DNA of 64,000 bases from Kitasatospora fiedleri (GTDB lineage Bacteria > Actinomycetota > Actinomycetes > Streptomycetales > Streptomycetaceae): NCBI RefSeq assembly GCF_948472415.1, contig NZ_OX419519.1, positions 1,674,001 through 1,738,000 on the forward strand, given 5' to 3'. Below, piece after piece: positions 45,855 to 53,596 of this stretch; position 1 is the first letter of the stretch, and each line of letters opens with the position of its first letter. The notes beneath the pieces were generated by a model that did no database searches, was not told where the DNA came from, and saw only the letters and a program-made list of their open reading frames with translations. The translations under genes and the position numbers were made by a program.

Positions 45855-46597
45855 GCGATCTCCCGGGCCTTGGCCAGGTCCTCGTGGTTGTCGACCTCGA
45901 CCCAGGAGACCTCGCCGATCGGCTGCACGTCGACGGTCAGGCCGCGGTCGACCATCTCCTGGTAGCCGTCCTCGTAGTACAGCTGCGGGTCGCGCTCGTA
46001 GACCGCCTTCAGCGCGTCGGCCAGGGCGTCGGCGGCGGACGGGTTGATCACGGTGACGCCGATGTACTCGCCGGTGGCGTCCAGCGGGTCCATCAGCTTG
46101 GTGATCCGGCGCACCCCCAGCTCGGGGTCGACGACGACCTTCATCTCCTCGTCGGCGAGCTTCTTCACGGTGTCCAGCGCGAGCAGGATGCCGGGGGCCC
46201 GGCCCTCCTTGGTCCGGCGGTCGTTGCCGTCCAGCATGGTGCGCTGCACCGAGGCCGGGTGCACGGTGTCGCCGTTGGCCAGCAGCAGGCCCTCGGCGAA
46301 CAGCTCGCGGGCGCACCAGAGCGAGTAGGCGTTGTTCCACTCCTCGGCCTTGTCGTTCTCGACCAGGGTGAGCTTGACGCCGTACTTGCGCTCCAGCGCC
46401 TCCCGGCGCTCGCGGACCGCCTCCTGGCGGTAGCCCACCACGATCGCCGCCTCGCGCAGGCCGACCTCGGCGAAGTTCCCCAGGGTCAGGTCGAGCACCG
46501 TCCGCTCCCCGTCCACCGGCACCAGCGCCTTGGGCAGGGTGTCGGTGTAGGGGCGGAGCCGGCGGCCGGCGCCGGCGGCCAGGACGAGGCCGATCAT
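45842..46597 (-). CDS. LicC/phosphocholine-cytidylyltransferase-like nucleotidyltransferase
   Basis: 251 residues from ATG 46597 (GGAG six bases upstream; a GTG start at 46609 is the alternative). Sugar-NTP transferase fold: GLVLAAGAGRRLRPYTDTLP with PKALVPVDG, AIVVGYRQEAV, GLLLANGDTVHP (Asp metal site), and VSWVEVDNHEDL. Activates an alcohol or sugar phosphate as NDP derivative; given its partners, CDP-glycerol-like from G1P is an attractive inference. First gene of the leftward operon. Confidence 0.85.
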   Translation of the reverse strand: MIGLVLAAGAGRRLRPYTDTLPKALVPVDGERTVLDLTLGNFAEVGLREAAIVVGYRQEAVRERREALERKYGVKLTLVENDKAEEWNNAYSLWCARELFAEGLLLANGDTVHPASVQRTMLDGNDRRTKEGRAPGILLALDTVKKLADEEMKVVVDPELGVRRITKLMDPLDATGEYIGVTVINPSAADALADALKAVYERDPQLYYEDGYQEMVDRGLTVDVQPIGEVSWVEVDNHEDLAKAREIACRY

Positions 46598-47064
46598 GCG
46601 GGACTCCACGTTCTCTCGGGTGCCGCGGGCGCCGATCCGGACCGGTCGTTCCGGATCGGTCGGTGCCGTGCGGGCCTGGTGCGGCCGCGGCTGCGGCGCG
46701 CCGAGCGGGCGGCCGCTGCGGGCCGCCCGGTGTCACTGATGGTAGGCGACCTCGGCGACCTGCCAGAACGCGGGCCCGCACGGCGCCGGTGATCGTTCGG
46801 GGGAAGTCGGTGAACGTCCGGTGACCGGGGTGGACCGCCGGTCGAACACTTCTGCCGGTGGTCCCGTCCTCCCGCCCCGGGGTGTGCGTCGCGGCCCCGC
46901 GACGGGTGGGGCATGCGGCAGACTTGGGCCCCGACGCCGTCGCCCGGACCGGCCGGTCCGGGCCGACGCGCGTGCAGCCGACCCCAAGGACCGGGGCGGG
47001 CAGCCGCGGACCGCACGGCCCGGGCGGCGGCCCCGGTCCACGTGCCGAAAGGGGCATTGTGCCC
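46598..47064. promoter_or_regulatory. 467 bp divergent spacer between the polymer operon and idi
   Basis: No convincing gene or long palindrome. It must hold the promoters for both directions. It is very G+C rich with a moderately A+T richer stretch near 46730-46760 (CACTGATGGTAGGCG). Confidence 0.35.
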
Positions 47065-47670
47065 ATGAGCCCTGCCGTCAGCCCGACCGAGCCCCTCTCG
47101 CCGGAACTGGCTCCCCCGCCCTCGGCCGCGCCCGGCGAGATCCTGCTGGAACTGGTCGACGACGACGGCGCGACCATCGGGACCGGCGAGAAGCTCTGGG
47201 CGCACCAGCAGCCGGGCCGGCTGCACCGGGCGTTCTCGGTCTTCCTCTTCGACCGCCAGGGCCGGCTGCTGCTCCAGCGCCGGGCCCTCGGCAAGTACCA
47301 CTCCCCCGGCGTCTGGTCGAACACCTGCTGCGGCCACCCCTACCCGGGCGAGCAGCCCTTCACCGCCGCCGCCCGCCGCACCGCGGAGGAGCTGGGCGCC
47401 GCGCCGGCCCTGCTCTGCGAGGCGGGCACCGTCCGCTACGACCTGCCCGACGAGGCGTCCGGGCTGATCGAGCGGGAGTGGAACCACCTGTTCGTCGGGC
47501 TGGTCACCGCCGAGCTGGAGCCGGACCCGGAGGAGATCGAGGACACCCGGTTCGTGACCGCGGCGGAGCTGCGCGAGCTGCGGGCCGGGAAGCCGTTCTC
47601 GGTGTGGTTCGAGACGGTCTTCGAGGCCGCGCTGCCGGGCATCCGGGAGATCGCCGGGCACGACTGGTAG
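47065..47670 (+). CDS. idi: Isopentenyl-diphosphate delta-isomerase type 1
   Basis: 201 residues from ATG 47065 (GTG 47059 with AAAGGGG four bases upstream is the alternative). Nudix-type isomerase: KLWAHQQPGRLHRAFSVFLF, LLQRRALGKYHSPGVWSNTC and CGHP (Cys and metal His), RRTAEELG, then EREWNHLF with the catalytic Glu. Interconverts IPP and DMAPP, so it completes C5 supply for hopanoids made by the operon on the left (dxs, hpnCDE, shc). Synteny with the hopanoid cluster is known from S. coelicolor. Confidence 0.94.
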   Translation: MSPAVSPTEPLSPELAPPPSAAPGEILLELVDDDGATIGTGEKLWAHQQPGRLHRAFSVFLFDRQGRLLLQRRALGKYHSPGVWSNTCCGHPYPGEQPFTAAARRTAEELGAAPALLCEAGTVRYDLPDEASGLIEREWNHLFVGLVTAELEPDPEEIEDTRFVTAAELRELRAGKPFSVWFETVFEAALPGIREIAGHDW

Positions 47671-47704
47671 GAGCGGCCCCGGCCCGTCCGGTCGGGTGGC
47701 CGTC

Positions 47705-48244
47705 TCAGTTGTCGTCGTCGGGGTCGGCCTCCGGGCCCGCCCCGGCGGCGGGCAGCGGCAGGCTGGCCCAGATCACCTTGCCGCCGTCCTCGGTGCGCTC
47801 CACGTCGCACTCGCCGCCCGCCTGCAGGGTGATGCTCTTGACCAGCAGCAGCCCGCGCCCGCCCGGCCGGGCCGGGTCGTTCTCCTGCGCCTTGGGGCGG
47901 TACGGGTGGCCGTCCACCACCGAGATCCGCACCCGGTCCGCGCCGATGGCCAGCTCGCACACCACCTCGGGCGAGAGCACCGCCGCGTGCGTGACGGCGT
48001 TGGAGACCAGCTCGGAGACGATCAGCAGCAGGTCGTCCACCAGCTCCTGGTAGCGCTCCCCCGCCATCCCCTGGGCCAGCAGCCGGTCGCGCACCGCGTG
48101 CCGGGTGCGCGGCACCGACGCCTCGTGGGAGAGCGCCGAGAAGCGCCACACCCCGGTCTCCGGGGCCGGCGCGGGCCGGGGACCGGGCGCGCGGCCCGGC
48201 CACCAGCTCGCGGCGTCGGGGACCGCCTTGTCCGTCTGTTCCAC
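47705..48244 (-). CDS. ATP-binding (anti-sigma / histidine-kinase-like ATPase) protein
   Basis: 179 residues from GTG 48244. HATPase_c domain: LLIVSELVSNAVTHA (N box), ISVVDGHPYRP (G1 box variant) and GGRGLLLVKSITLQAG (G2), followed by an acidic tail ending DPDDDN. Short stand-alone ATPase of the serine-kinase anti-sigma class, very numerous in streptomycetes, usually paired with sigma factors or STAS anti-anti-sigma factors not found beside it here. The target is unknown. Confidence 0.83.
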   Translation of the reverse strand: MEQTDKAVPDAASWWPGRAPGPRPAPAPETGVWRFSALSHEASVPRTRHAVRDRLLAQGMAGERYQELVDDLLLIVSELVSNAVTHAAVLSPEVVCELAIGADRVRISVVDGHPYRPKAQENDPARPGGRGLLLVKSITLQAGGECDVERTEDGGKVIWASLPLPAAGAGPEADPDDDN

Positions 48245-48698
48245 TGCATGCCGCCCTTCACGCGGTGACGGGAGGCTCCCGCGCCGGGATCCGACCGGCG
48301 GCGGCTGTCGGGAATCGGGCGTTCCGCTCAAGGCTCCCTGGTGCACAGAGGCTAGGAGAGCACTCCCCGGCGACCCGCACCGGGACTGGAACTACGCGTG
48401 TCGTGAAGGTTCCCGACCGATTCGGTACGCGTTCTGCGCCGTCCTGGCCGGTACCGTCCCGCCGCGGGCCCACTGTTGCCGCCAGAACGCCCGTCCGAAA
48501 TCGCCCGCGCCCCCGCCCACCAGCGCAATCACCCGCCGGGCCACCGCCTCGCCGCCCGGCTTGTCCGGTTCCGTCCCGTTCGCCGCGCGGCGGCCGTCCC
48601 GGCCCCCTAAAACGCAGGTGAGAAGCACTCCCCGGGCCTGGTAGTGTTCTCTCTGTCGCCAGGGGGCAGCCGCGAGGAAGCCCTGAGGTGAACACCCG
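48245..48698. other. 454 bp spacer before the tRNA gene
   Basis: No convincing gene. The last 60 bp probably hold the tRNA promoter: a TAGTGT hexamer lies near 48641, but no clean -35 is seen. Otherwise plain G+C-rich sequence. Confidence 0.35.
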
Positions 48699-48786
48699 GT
48701 CCGGGTGGCGGAATGGCAGACGCGCTAGCTTGAGGTGCTAGTGCCCTTTATCGGGCGTGGGGGTTCAAGTCCCCCCTCGGACACCA
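48699..48786 (+). tRNA. tRNA-Leu (anticodon GAG)
   Basis: 88 nt including an encoded CCA. Acceptor stem GTCCGGG pairs with CTCGGAC (one G-T pair), anticodon arm GCTAGCTTGAGGTGCTAG gives GAG (reads CUC), a long variable arm as required for class II tRNA-Leu, and T arm GGGGGTTCAAGTCCCCC. The 3' end (from 48763) belongs to the attachment core of the integrated element, so the element preserves the tRNA. Confidence 0.95.
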
Positions 48787-48788
48787 GC
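48763..48788 (+). repeat. attL core: tRNA-Leu 3' end
   Basis: 26 bp GTTCAAGTCCCCCCTCGGAC plus ACCAGC, identical at 59301-59326. The core starts in the T arm of the tRNA and ends 2 bp after the encoded CCA, the usual target of tyrosine integrases. Confidence 0.9.
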
Positions 48789-48792
48789 ACAG

Positions 48793-48816
48793 ACCCCTGT
48801 TGATCAGGGGTTTTTT
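48793..48816 (+). terminator. Intrinsic terminator after tRNA-Leu
   Basis: Stem ACCCCTG (48793-48799), loop TTGAT, complement CAGGGGT (48805-48811), then TTTTT. A second version of it (with TCGAT loop and less T-rich tail) follows attR at 59331-59349, so the homology between the two element ends runs past the 26 bp core. Confidence 0.85.
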
Positions 48817-48834
48817 GCTTTTCCGGGCAGTGGC

Positions 48835-48855
48835 GTGACCAACCACGTGACCAAC
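48835..48855. promoter_or_regulatory. Integrase arm-type sites, left
   Basis: GTGACCAAC occurs at 48835-48843 and again at 48847-48855, starts 12 bp apart. A matching pair (GTGACCAAC, ATGACCAAC; 59161-59169 and 59172-59180) lies just inside the right end. Paired short repeats just inside both core sites are what tyrosine integrases use as arm sites. The recombination role is an inference. Confidence 0.6.
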
Positions 48856-48874
48856 GGCCCAGGAAGTCCCCTGG

Positions 48875-50119
48875 TCAGACCAGGGATGTGAGGCCAATTC
48901 GGCCGGCGCTTGATGCCGCCAGCTTCTTCGCTCCCTCGGCACGACGGCGGCCGTAGCGAGCCATCGTGTAGCCCGGCGAGTGGTGCCGGGCGTTGGCGGA
49001 GACCTCTACCGGATTCTCGTGGTTGTCGAGGTCGTTTGTGATCTTCGATGCCCGCAAGTCGTGCAACCGGAAGTCTTCCGGCAGGCGCATGCGGTTGCGG
49101 GCCGTCCGCCATCGGGCCGACACCTTCTCCGGGTCCTGGGGCCCTCCGGCCTCCTTGCCCTTGTGGAGTTTGAACCCGTCCCGGGCGAAGACCAGGCCGT
49201 GGTCCACCCAGGCCGCCCCGAGAAGAGCCCTCTCCTGCCGCTGGCGCTCCCGCTGCCACTTGAGGACGTTCATCAGGGCCTGGTCCACGTAGATGACGGC
49301 GTTGTCGTCGCCGTCCTTGGTGAGCTTCCGGAGCCGGTAGGTGTTGCCCTCCTCGACCACCACCCAGGCCAGTTCGATGGAGCCCTCATCCCAGTTGATG
49401 AGGTCCCACATCCAGCCCAGGACTTCGCTGCGGCGGCACGAGGTGGCCGCGTAGGCGGTCCACAGCGGGGCGTCCCGCAGGCAGTGATGAGTCAGCCCGT
49501 CGTCACAGGCCCGGTTCCCGCACGGCTTCCATATCTCGGCGAGGAACTGCGCCGTCTCCTGGTCGTTGAGGGTCGGGAAGTCCGGCTCTGCCGCCTTGAT
49601 CTGACGCTCTGTCGGAGGGTTGGCGGTGTGCGCCGGGTTGACCTTCAGCAGCCGCCTCGGACCGGTGATGGTCTCGAAGGCCGCAGAGATGGCGTTGTGG
49701 ATGTGGCGGACCGACTTCGGCCCAAGCGGCTTGCCCTTGTTGGTCGGGCACGGCTGGGTCTCCAGCATCCGGTAGAAGTCGTCCAGCCTCTCGTCCGTCA
49801 CCTCCACCACCTTCTCCTCTCCTATGTGGGGCTTGATGTGCAGCCTCACCTTCGGCTCGTAGCCCTTGGTAGTCGTCTTCTCTCCCCGGTGCTTGGACAG
49901 CCACCGGTCCATGAGCTGAGCCACGGTCATGTCCGAACGCGGGGTGAGGTCGCCTTCCTCGTGCTCGGTGTGCCACTTGCGAAGAGCCCTCTCCGCCTCG
50001 GTCTTGGTGCCGTACTCGCGGCCTATCCAGTGCCTCTCCTTCTTTCCGGTCGCCGGGTTGAGGTGTAGCGGGGTGCGCACTCCCCAGGTGTTGGGCCTCC
50101 CCTTGCGCGGGATCTCCAC
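48875..50119 (-). CDS. int: Tyrosine recombinase integrase
   Basis: 414 residues. N-terminal DNA-binding part (TWGVRTPLHLNPATGKKERH), a SAM-like core-binding domain (about 60-160: TVAQLMDRWLSKHRGEKTT), then the catalytic domain with Arg229 in TSCRRSEVLG, HDLR (His353, Arg356), His379/His380 in ARHHSPGYT and Tyr389 in MARYGRR. A Cys/His cluster (CGNRACDDGLTHHC) is inserted before the first Arg and may bind zinc; it is unusual but found in actinobacterial integrases. Lies next to attL. The first base after its stop region is 87 bp from the core. Confidence 0.95.
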   Translation of the reverse strand: MEIPRKGRPNTWGVRTPLHLNPATGKKERHWIGREYGTKTEAERALRKWHTEHEEGDLTPRSDMTVAQLMDRWLSKHRGEKTTTKGYEPKVRLHIKPHIGEEKVVEVTDERLDDFYRMLETQPCPTNKGKPLGPKSVRHIHNAISAAFETITGPRRLLKVNPAHTANPPTERQIKAAEPDFPTLNDQETAQFLAEIWKPCGNRACDDGLTHHCLRDAPLWTAYAATSCRRSEVLGWMWDLINWDEGSIELAWVVVEEGNTYRLRKLTKDGDDNAVIYVDQALMNVLKWQRERQRQERALLGAAWVDHGLVFARDGFKLHKGKEAGGPQDPEKVSARWRTARNRMRLPEDFRLHDLRASKITNDLDNHENPVEVSANARHHSPGYTMARYGRRRAEGAKKLAASSAGRIGLTSLV

Positions 50120-50159
50120 CGGAGTCCCCCGAGCCCGTTTCCGCGCTTCGCCACTTCTG

Positions 50160-50726
50160 CTACTGCTCCTCTTGTTCGTTCTGCCATTCGGCGAGCAACG
50201 TGCTTGCCTTGGCGGTGAGTTGTTTGCCGTCCCACAGGCCCAGTTCCCGGGCGCGCCTGACGCGCTCGGACATGGTGGCCTTGCCGATGCCCAGGCGGGC
50301 CGCCAACTCGCCCTGGGGGGCGGTGGTGCCGGTTGCCCTCATACGGACCAGTTCGGCCACCAGCAGTGCGTAGTCCTGGTCGGTGCGACAGCGCTCCGGG
50401 ACCGGCCAGGGTCGAGCAGTGTCATGCTCGGCCGCACGGGCCATCTCGGCACGGGCCTGGGCCTTGATCTCCGCGAAGGGGATCTGCCGCAGCAGGCTCG
50501 CCGGAATGCCGTCCGTTTCCAGCGCCTGGGCCATGGCCTGATCGATCTCCTCGTCACTGCCGCCGACGGCCAGCCGGATGGTCAGCTCAGACGGGCCGGT
50601 GAACGGGGCTCCCGAGGGGCATCGGGCCGCCACCCGCCAGGGCCCGTAGAAGCCGAGCCACACCAGGTCATCGCCCTGTCGCTGCCACTCGGGCTGTGGG
50701 TCAGGTTCGTTTGTTCGTGAAGTCAT
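50160..50726 (-). CDS. Element-encoded protein with C-terminal winged helix-turn-helix
   Basis: 188 residues from ATG 50726. The N-terminal two thirds (LVWLGFYGPWRVAARCPSG, ELTIRLAVGGSDEEIDQAM) match no family I know. The end is a HTH: TAPQGELAARLGIGKATMSERVRRARELGLW. It is followed at 40 bp by int, so it may control excision or integration, or be a general silencer of the element. Role otherwise unknown. Confidence 0.7.
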   Translation of the reverse strand: MTSRTNEPDPQPEWQRQGDDLVWLGFYGPWRVAARCPSGAPFTGPSELTIRLAVGGSDEEIDQAMAQALETDGIPASLLRQIPFAEIKAQARAEMARAAEHDTARPWPVPERCRTDQDYALLVAELVRMRATGTTAPQGELAARLGIGKATMSERVRRARELGLWDGKQLTAKASTLLAEWQNEQEEQ

Positions 50727-50890
50727 GGCACGACCATAGATCATCCCGAACATCCTGCGCCAGGTTCGGACAAGTGACACGCATCACCGATAATGAACTT
50801 GCTGCCACATGTTCGGAAGTGGTGTGGTGAGGACAGGCCGGAGAACGGCCACAGAAGACGCCCACCATCGGGACACAGCGAGGAGCGCAC

Positions 50891-51061
50891 TTGGGCAACA
50901 GCCTCATGACCGTGGACGAGGTAGCCAACTACCTCAACCGCCCCAAGAGTTGGGTCTACGCCAACTGGCGGGAGGCGGGCATCCCGTTCCGCAGGGTCGG
51001 GCAGGCACTCCGGTGCCGGCCGAAGGACCTCGAAGCCTGGGTGGACCGGCAGGCCGCGTAG
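50891..51061 (+). CDS. xis: Excisionase-like HTH_17 (MerR-type) small protein
   Basis: 56 residues. TTG 50891 is chosen for AGGAG five bases upstream; ATG 50906 is the inner option. MTVDEVANYLNRPKSWVYAN, then REAGIPFRRVGQALRCRPKDLEAWVDRQAA, is the standard excisionase/DNA-binding fold with tyrosine-tryptophan recognition helix and winged segment. Divergent from the HTH/integrase pair, as expected for a switch region. Confidence 0.8.
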   Translation: MGNSLMTVDEVANYLNRPKSWVYANWREAGIPFRRVGQALRCRPKDLEAWVDRQAA

Positions 51062-51402
51062 CGGCAACCCAGCCTGGGCCACTCCCTCTTCCATGAACTC
51101 TGAAGCCGCCCCTTTGAAGGGCGGACACAGAACCACTACCTGAACATGTCTCGGCCGCTCTCGGGGGCGGCCAGAACAGTAGTCATGTGGGGGGTATATA
51201 GAACCCCCACATAAAAGATGTATGTGTCAATCCACGGGCAGATGGATGCCTTCGCCGAAAGAGTGGGACACCTCACATCTAGCTGAACTGGTGTCCATTC
51301 GGAGCCCTCCTGACACATACATCCTAAGTGAGAGTTAGTTAGCCCCAATCAGCCCCGGCCCACCATCCCCCGGGGCCCGTCCACTTCTACTGGAGGTTCA
51401 CC
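51062..51402. promoter_or_regulatory. Control region before the capsid module, with hairpin and 13 bp inverted repeat
   Basis: 341 bp, the most A+T-rich part of the left half of the element, with no gene. Features: hairpin ATGTGGGGG (51185-51193) / CCCCCACAT (51204-51212) with TATATA in its loop; inverted repeat GATGTATGTGTCA at 51217-51229 and its complement at 51311-51323. Likely holds the late promoter and operators. Confidence 0.6.
51217..51323. repeat. 13 bp inverted repeat pair (GATGTATGTGTCA)
   Basis: Plus-strand copy at 51217-51229; complement at 51311-51323. A third copy of the 12 bp ATGTATGTGTCA lies in direct orientation at 53139-53150, beyond the capsid genes. Three exact 12-mers in 2 kb of lower-G+C sequence are not expected by chance. 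Confidence 0.75.
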
Positions 51403-51765
51403 CTGACCGAGAACCAGACCGAAACCGCGGAGCAGGCACCCGCCGAGGCACCGCAGGCCCCCGACTCTTCCCAGGCCATCTGGGAGGAGGTTCACCGCGA
51501 GTTCGCCGTTCGGCTGGCCCAGGCCGAGATCAAGCTCCAGGCGGCCCAGGAGGGCGTGAAAATTCCTGATGGCCTGATGGATCTCATTGACCCGTCAAAG
51601 CTCCTCGGAGAGGGCGGCCAGCCCCTTCAGGAGGCCATTGACGTTCTCCTGTCCGCAGCTCGCGCCAACAGCGAACCGGAGTTCGCCCAACTCGCGGGTG
51701 CCGGTTACCACCGGGGCGGAGCCCCGTCCTTCCCTTCCGTTTCACTCGACGCCCGCAAGCGCTGA
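51403..51765 (+). CDS. Putative scaffold-like protein, probable CTG start
   Basis: 120 residues if started at CTG 51403: GGAGG lies at perfect distance (six bases, 51392-51396) and the frame is open, whereas the first in-frame ATG (51577) would remove half the protein. Sequence: acidic Glu/Gln/Pro/Ala leader (TENQTETAEQAPAEAPQAP), a long amphipathic helix (IWEEVHREFAVRLAQAEIKL, QAAQEG) and a shorter polar tail. Size, acidity, helix and place just before the capsid gene resemble phage scaffolding proteins, but no family match can be claimed. Confidence 0.6.
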   Translation: MTENQTETAEQAPAEAPQAPDSSQAIWEEVHREFAVRLAQAEIKLQAAQEGVKIPDGLMDLIDPSKLLGEGGQPLQEAIDVLLSAARANSEPEFAQLAGAGYHRGGAPSFPSVSLDARKR

Positions 51766-51779
51766 AAGGAATTTCTGAC

Positions 51780-52094
51780 ATGACCGATACCACGAACAGC
51801 ACCGAGGCGATGCGCGCAGAAGCTTCCCGCGCGTATGCAATCAGGCTGGCCATCATTGAGATCCGGACTGCGGCCAAGCTGCTCGGTGCTCACGTTCCGG
51901 ACAGCTACCTCCAGTACCTCGATTATTCGAAGATTTGCAACGCCGACGGAACGGTCCGAGCCGATGCGGTGGCCGAGATCATTGAGCCTTTCGCCCCGCC
52001 CAAGGAGCCGGTATTCGCCCAGGATCTCGGCCTGGGCCGCCAAGGCGGATTCACCCACTACCAGATGAAGCCCTATGACGTTCGCAACCGATAA
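51780..52094 (+). CDS. Small capsid-module protein, unknown
   Basis: 104 residues, ATG 51780 with GAAAGGA upstream. One likely long helix (AYAIRLAIIEIRTAAKLLG) followed by a short conserved-looking ending (GGFTHYQMKPYDVRN). No recognised family. Lies 14 bp after the scaffold-like gene and 15 bp before the coat gene, in one operon, so it probably belongs to the particle or its assembly (decoration, head completion or size control). Confidence 0.6.
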   Translation: MTDTTNSTEAMRAEASRAYAIRLAIIEIRTAAKLLGAHVPDSYLQYLDYSKICNADGTVRADAVAEIIEPFAPPKEPVFAQDLGLGRQGGFTHYQMKPYDVRNR

Positions 52095-52109
52095 CCAGAA
52101 AGAGGCCAT

Positions 52110-53015
52110 ATGACCTACACGTACCAGAGCCCCGGCACTACAACCTTCATTCCCGAAATCTGGGATGCCGCACTTATCGAACAGTTCGACCCTCTGCTCG
52201 TATGGGCATCGGATATCGTCGCTAACCGGAAGTATGAAGGGGCCATCAAGAAGCAGGGTGACACTGTCCACATCAACAGCCTTTCGACTCCGACCGTGGG
52301 TGACTACAAGCTGCCGGATGGCATGACGGCCCAGCGGCCGGAGACGGTCGAGCAGAAGCTCGAAATCACCGAGGCAAAGTATCTACAGCTGCTGGTGGAA
52401 GACATTGAGCGCATCCAGGTAGCTGGGGCCATGGACACCCCGATCAACCGGCAGATGGTGCGCGCCCTGGCCCGGGAGGCCGATGCTTTCATGGGCCGCG
52501 TCATCGCCTCCACAGCCACCCCCATGCCCAACGTTAAGGCCACCACCGGAAGCGCCCCTCAGGCGCTCTACAGCGCCGTCCTGGACATGATGCTGGCCTT
52601 GGACGACCACGACATCCCTGACGGCCGCTACGTGGTCGTCTCGCCCCGCGTGAAGCGATTCCTGGTCGAGCATCCGGCGATTGCGAACGCCGGGGCCTAC
52701 GGTGAGGCCGGGGTGACCGCGAACGGCGTCGTGGCGCGCCTGGCGGGATTCACGGTCCTGTCCACCACGGCCATGCCCCAGGGCGCTGATATTGTGGCCG
52801 GACACTCCGAATTTGCCACGTTCGCTTCCCAGTTCAATGGCTTCCGGCAGGGCCTCAGCGAGAAGTACCGGGCGAATTTCATTGACACACTTCATTTGTT
52901 CGGTGGCCGCATCGTTCGGTATCCCGGCCTGGACACCCCGAAGCCTGACCGCACATACGATGAACTTCTTCCGACTAAGGGAATCGTCAAGGCCGCCGTC
53001 GAGTGGCCTGCCTGA
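52110..53015 (+). CDS. P22-coat-like phage major capsid protein (HK97 fold)
   Basis: 301 residues. TFIPEIWDAALIEQFDPLLV, GDTVHINSLSTPTVGDYKL and ITEAKYLQLLVEDIERIQVAG, then MVRALAREADAFMGRVI are the conserved blocks of the coat family of actinophages (N-arm, E-loop region, spine helix), with LAGFTVLSTTAMPQGADIVAGHSEFATFASQFN near the end as the A-domain. No protease or delta-domain is fused. An encapsulin is less likely because its cargo loop and size differ. Strong terminator follows. It is the only structural protein I can identify in the element. Confidence 0.88.
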   Translation: MTYTYQSPGTTTFIPEIWDAALIEQFDPLLVWASDIVANRKYEGAIKKQGDTVHINSLSTPTVGDYKLPDGMTAQRPETVEQKLEITEAKYLQLLVEDIERIQVAGAMDTPINRQMVRALAREADAFMGRVIASTATPMPNVKATTGSAPQALYSAVLDMMLALDDHDIPDGRYVVVSPRVKRFLVEHPAIANAGAYGEAGVTANGVVARLAGFTVLSTTAMPQGADIVAGHSEFATFASQFNGFRQGLSEKYRANFIDTLHLFGGRIVRYPGLDTPKPDRTYDELLPTKGIVKAAVEWPA

Positions 53016-53026
53016 CAGTAGGAATT

Positions 53027-53060
53027 GATAAGGGCCCCGCCATCCGGCGGGGCCCTTATC
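53027..53060 (+). terminator. Strong terminator after the capsid gene
   Basis: 15 bp perfect stem (GATAAGGGCCCCGCC, 53027-53041; complement 53046-53060), loop ATCC, followed by TTTATTT. Starts 11 bp after the stop codon. Confidence 0.9.
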
Positions 53061-53138
53061 TTTATTTGCGGCCCGGCAACTTGGCTCGGGCAACTCCAGA
53101 TCGGCCGGCCAGCAGGAACAGGCATGCCCGCGGGCGCT

Positions 53139-53150
53139 ATGTATGTGTCA
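53139..53150 (+). repeat. Third ATGTATGTGTCA copy
   Basis: Exact 12-mer in direct orientation to the 51218-51229 copy; the two enclose the capsid operon and its terminator. Confidence 0.75.
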
Positions 53151-53206
53151 GATCCTCAACTATCGGCCGCCAGAGAGTGAAACTGAGACCGACACCACAC
53201 ATTTGA

Positions 53207-53596
53207 TGGAAAGTTCGATGACTCTCAGCCTTAAATCTGCCCCACATTTTCATTGAATTCGACTCTGGTGCACCCCATTGCCACGAGTGGCATCCCCGAA
53301 GAACTCAAGGACGGGGGCGCTTGTGAACTTGTGAAAATTTGAAACCCGTACACGGTGCGAGGAAGGCACCCCCGGTGGGTCCACATTCCTTCCAATCAAG
53401 CATTACCCCCATATGCTTTATCATGTAGTTATCTAGAAGAAATGCAGTCGTGATGGCAATCTGAGGTCTGCGTGGCGTTTCGGGTGGGATGATCGAGTTG
53501 TTCGCCGGTCGGGCCGGTGGGCGCGAATCGCAGCCGTAAGTGCAAGGCTCCGGCTGAATCACTGGAACTCTCTCCACAAAGGAATGAAGAAACCCC
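53207..53596. promoter_or_regulatory. 390 bp A+T-rich non-coding region
   Basis: No convincing gene. Local base composition is A+T rich for this genome (for example TTGTGAAAATTTG at 53329, CCATATGCTTTATCATGTAG near 53410), with a short TGCCAC/GTGGCA hairpin near 53280. Such a region between the capsid and replication modules may contain the replication origin or the promoter of the BRCT-Lsr2 gene. Confidence 0.45.

Noticed and set aside
48748-48942. Minus-strand frame over the tRNA-Leu 3' end
   Set aside because: Typical spurious frame read through the complement of a tRNA gene and terminator.
52110-53015. Encapsulin nanocompartment shell
   Set aside because: The sequence fits the P22-coat family of actinophages better and no encapsulin cargo enzyme (DyP peroxidase, ferritin-like) lies in the element.
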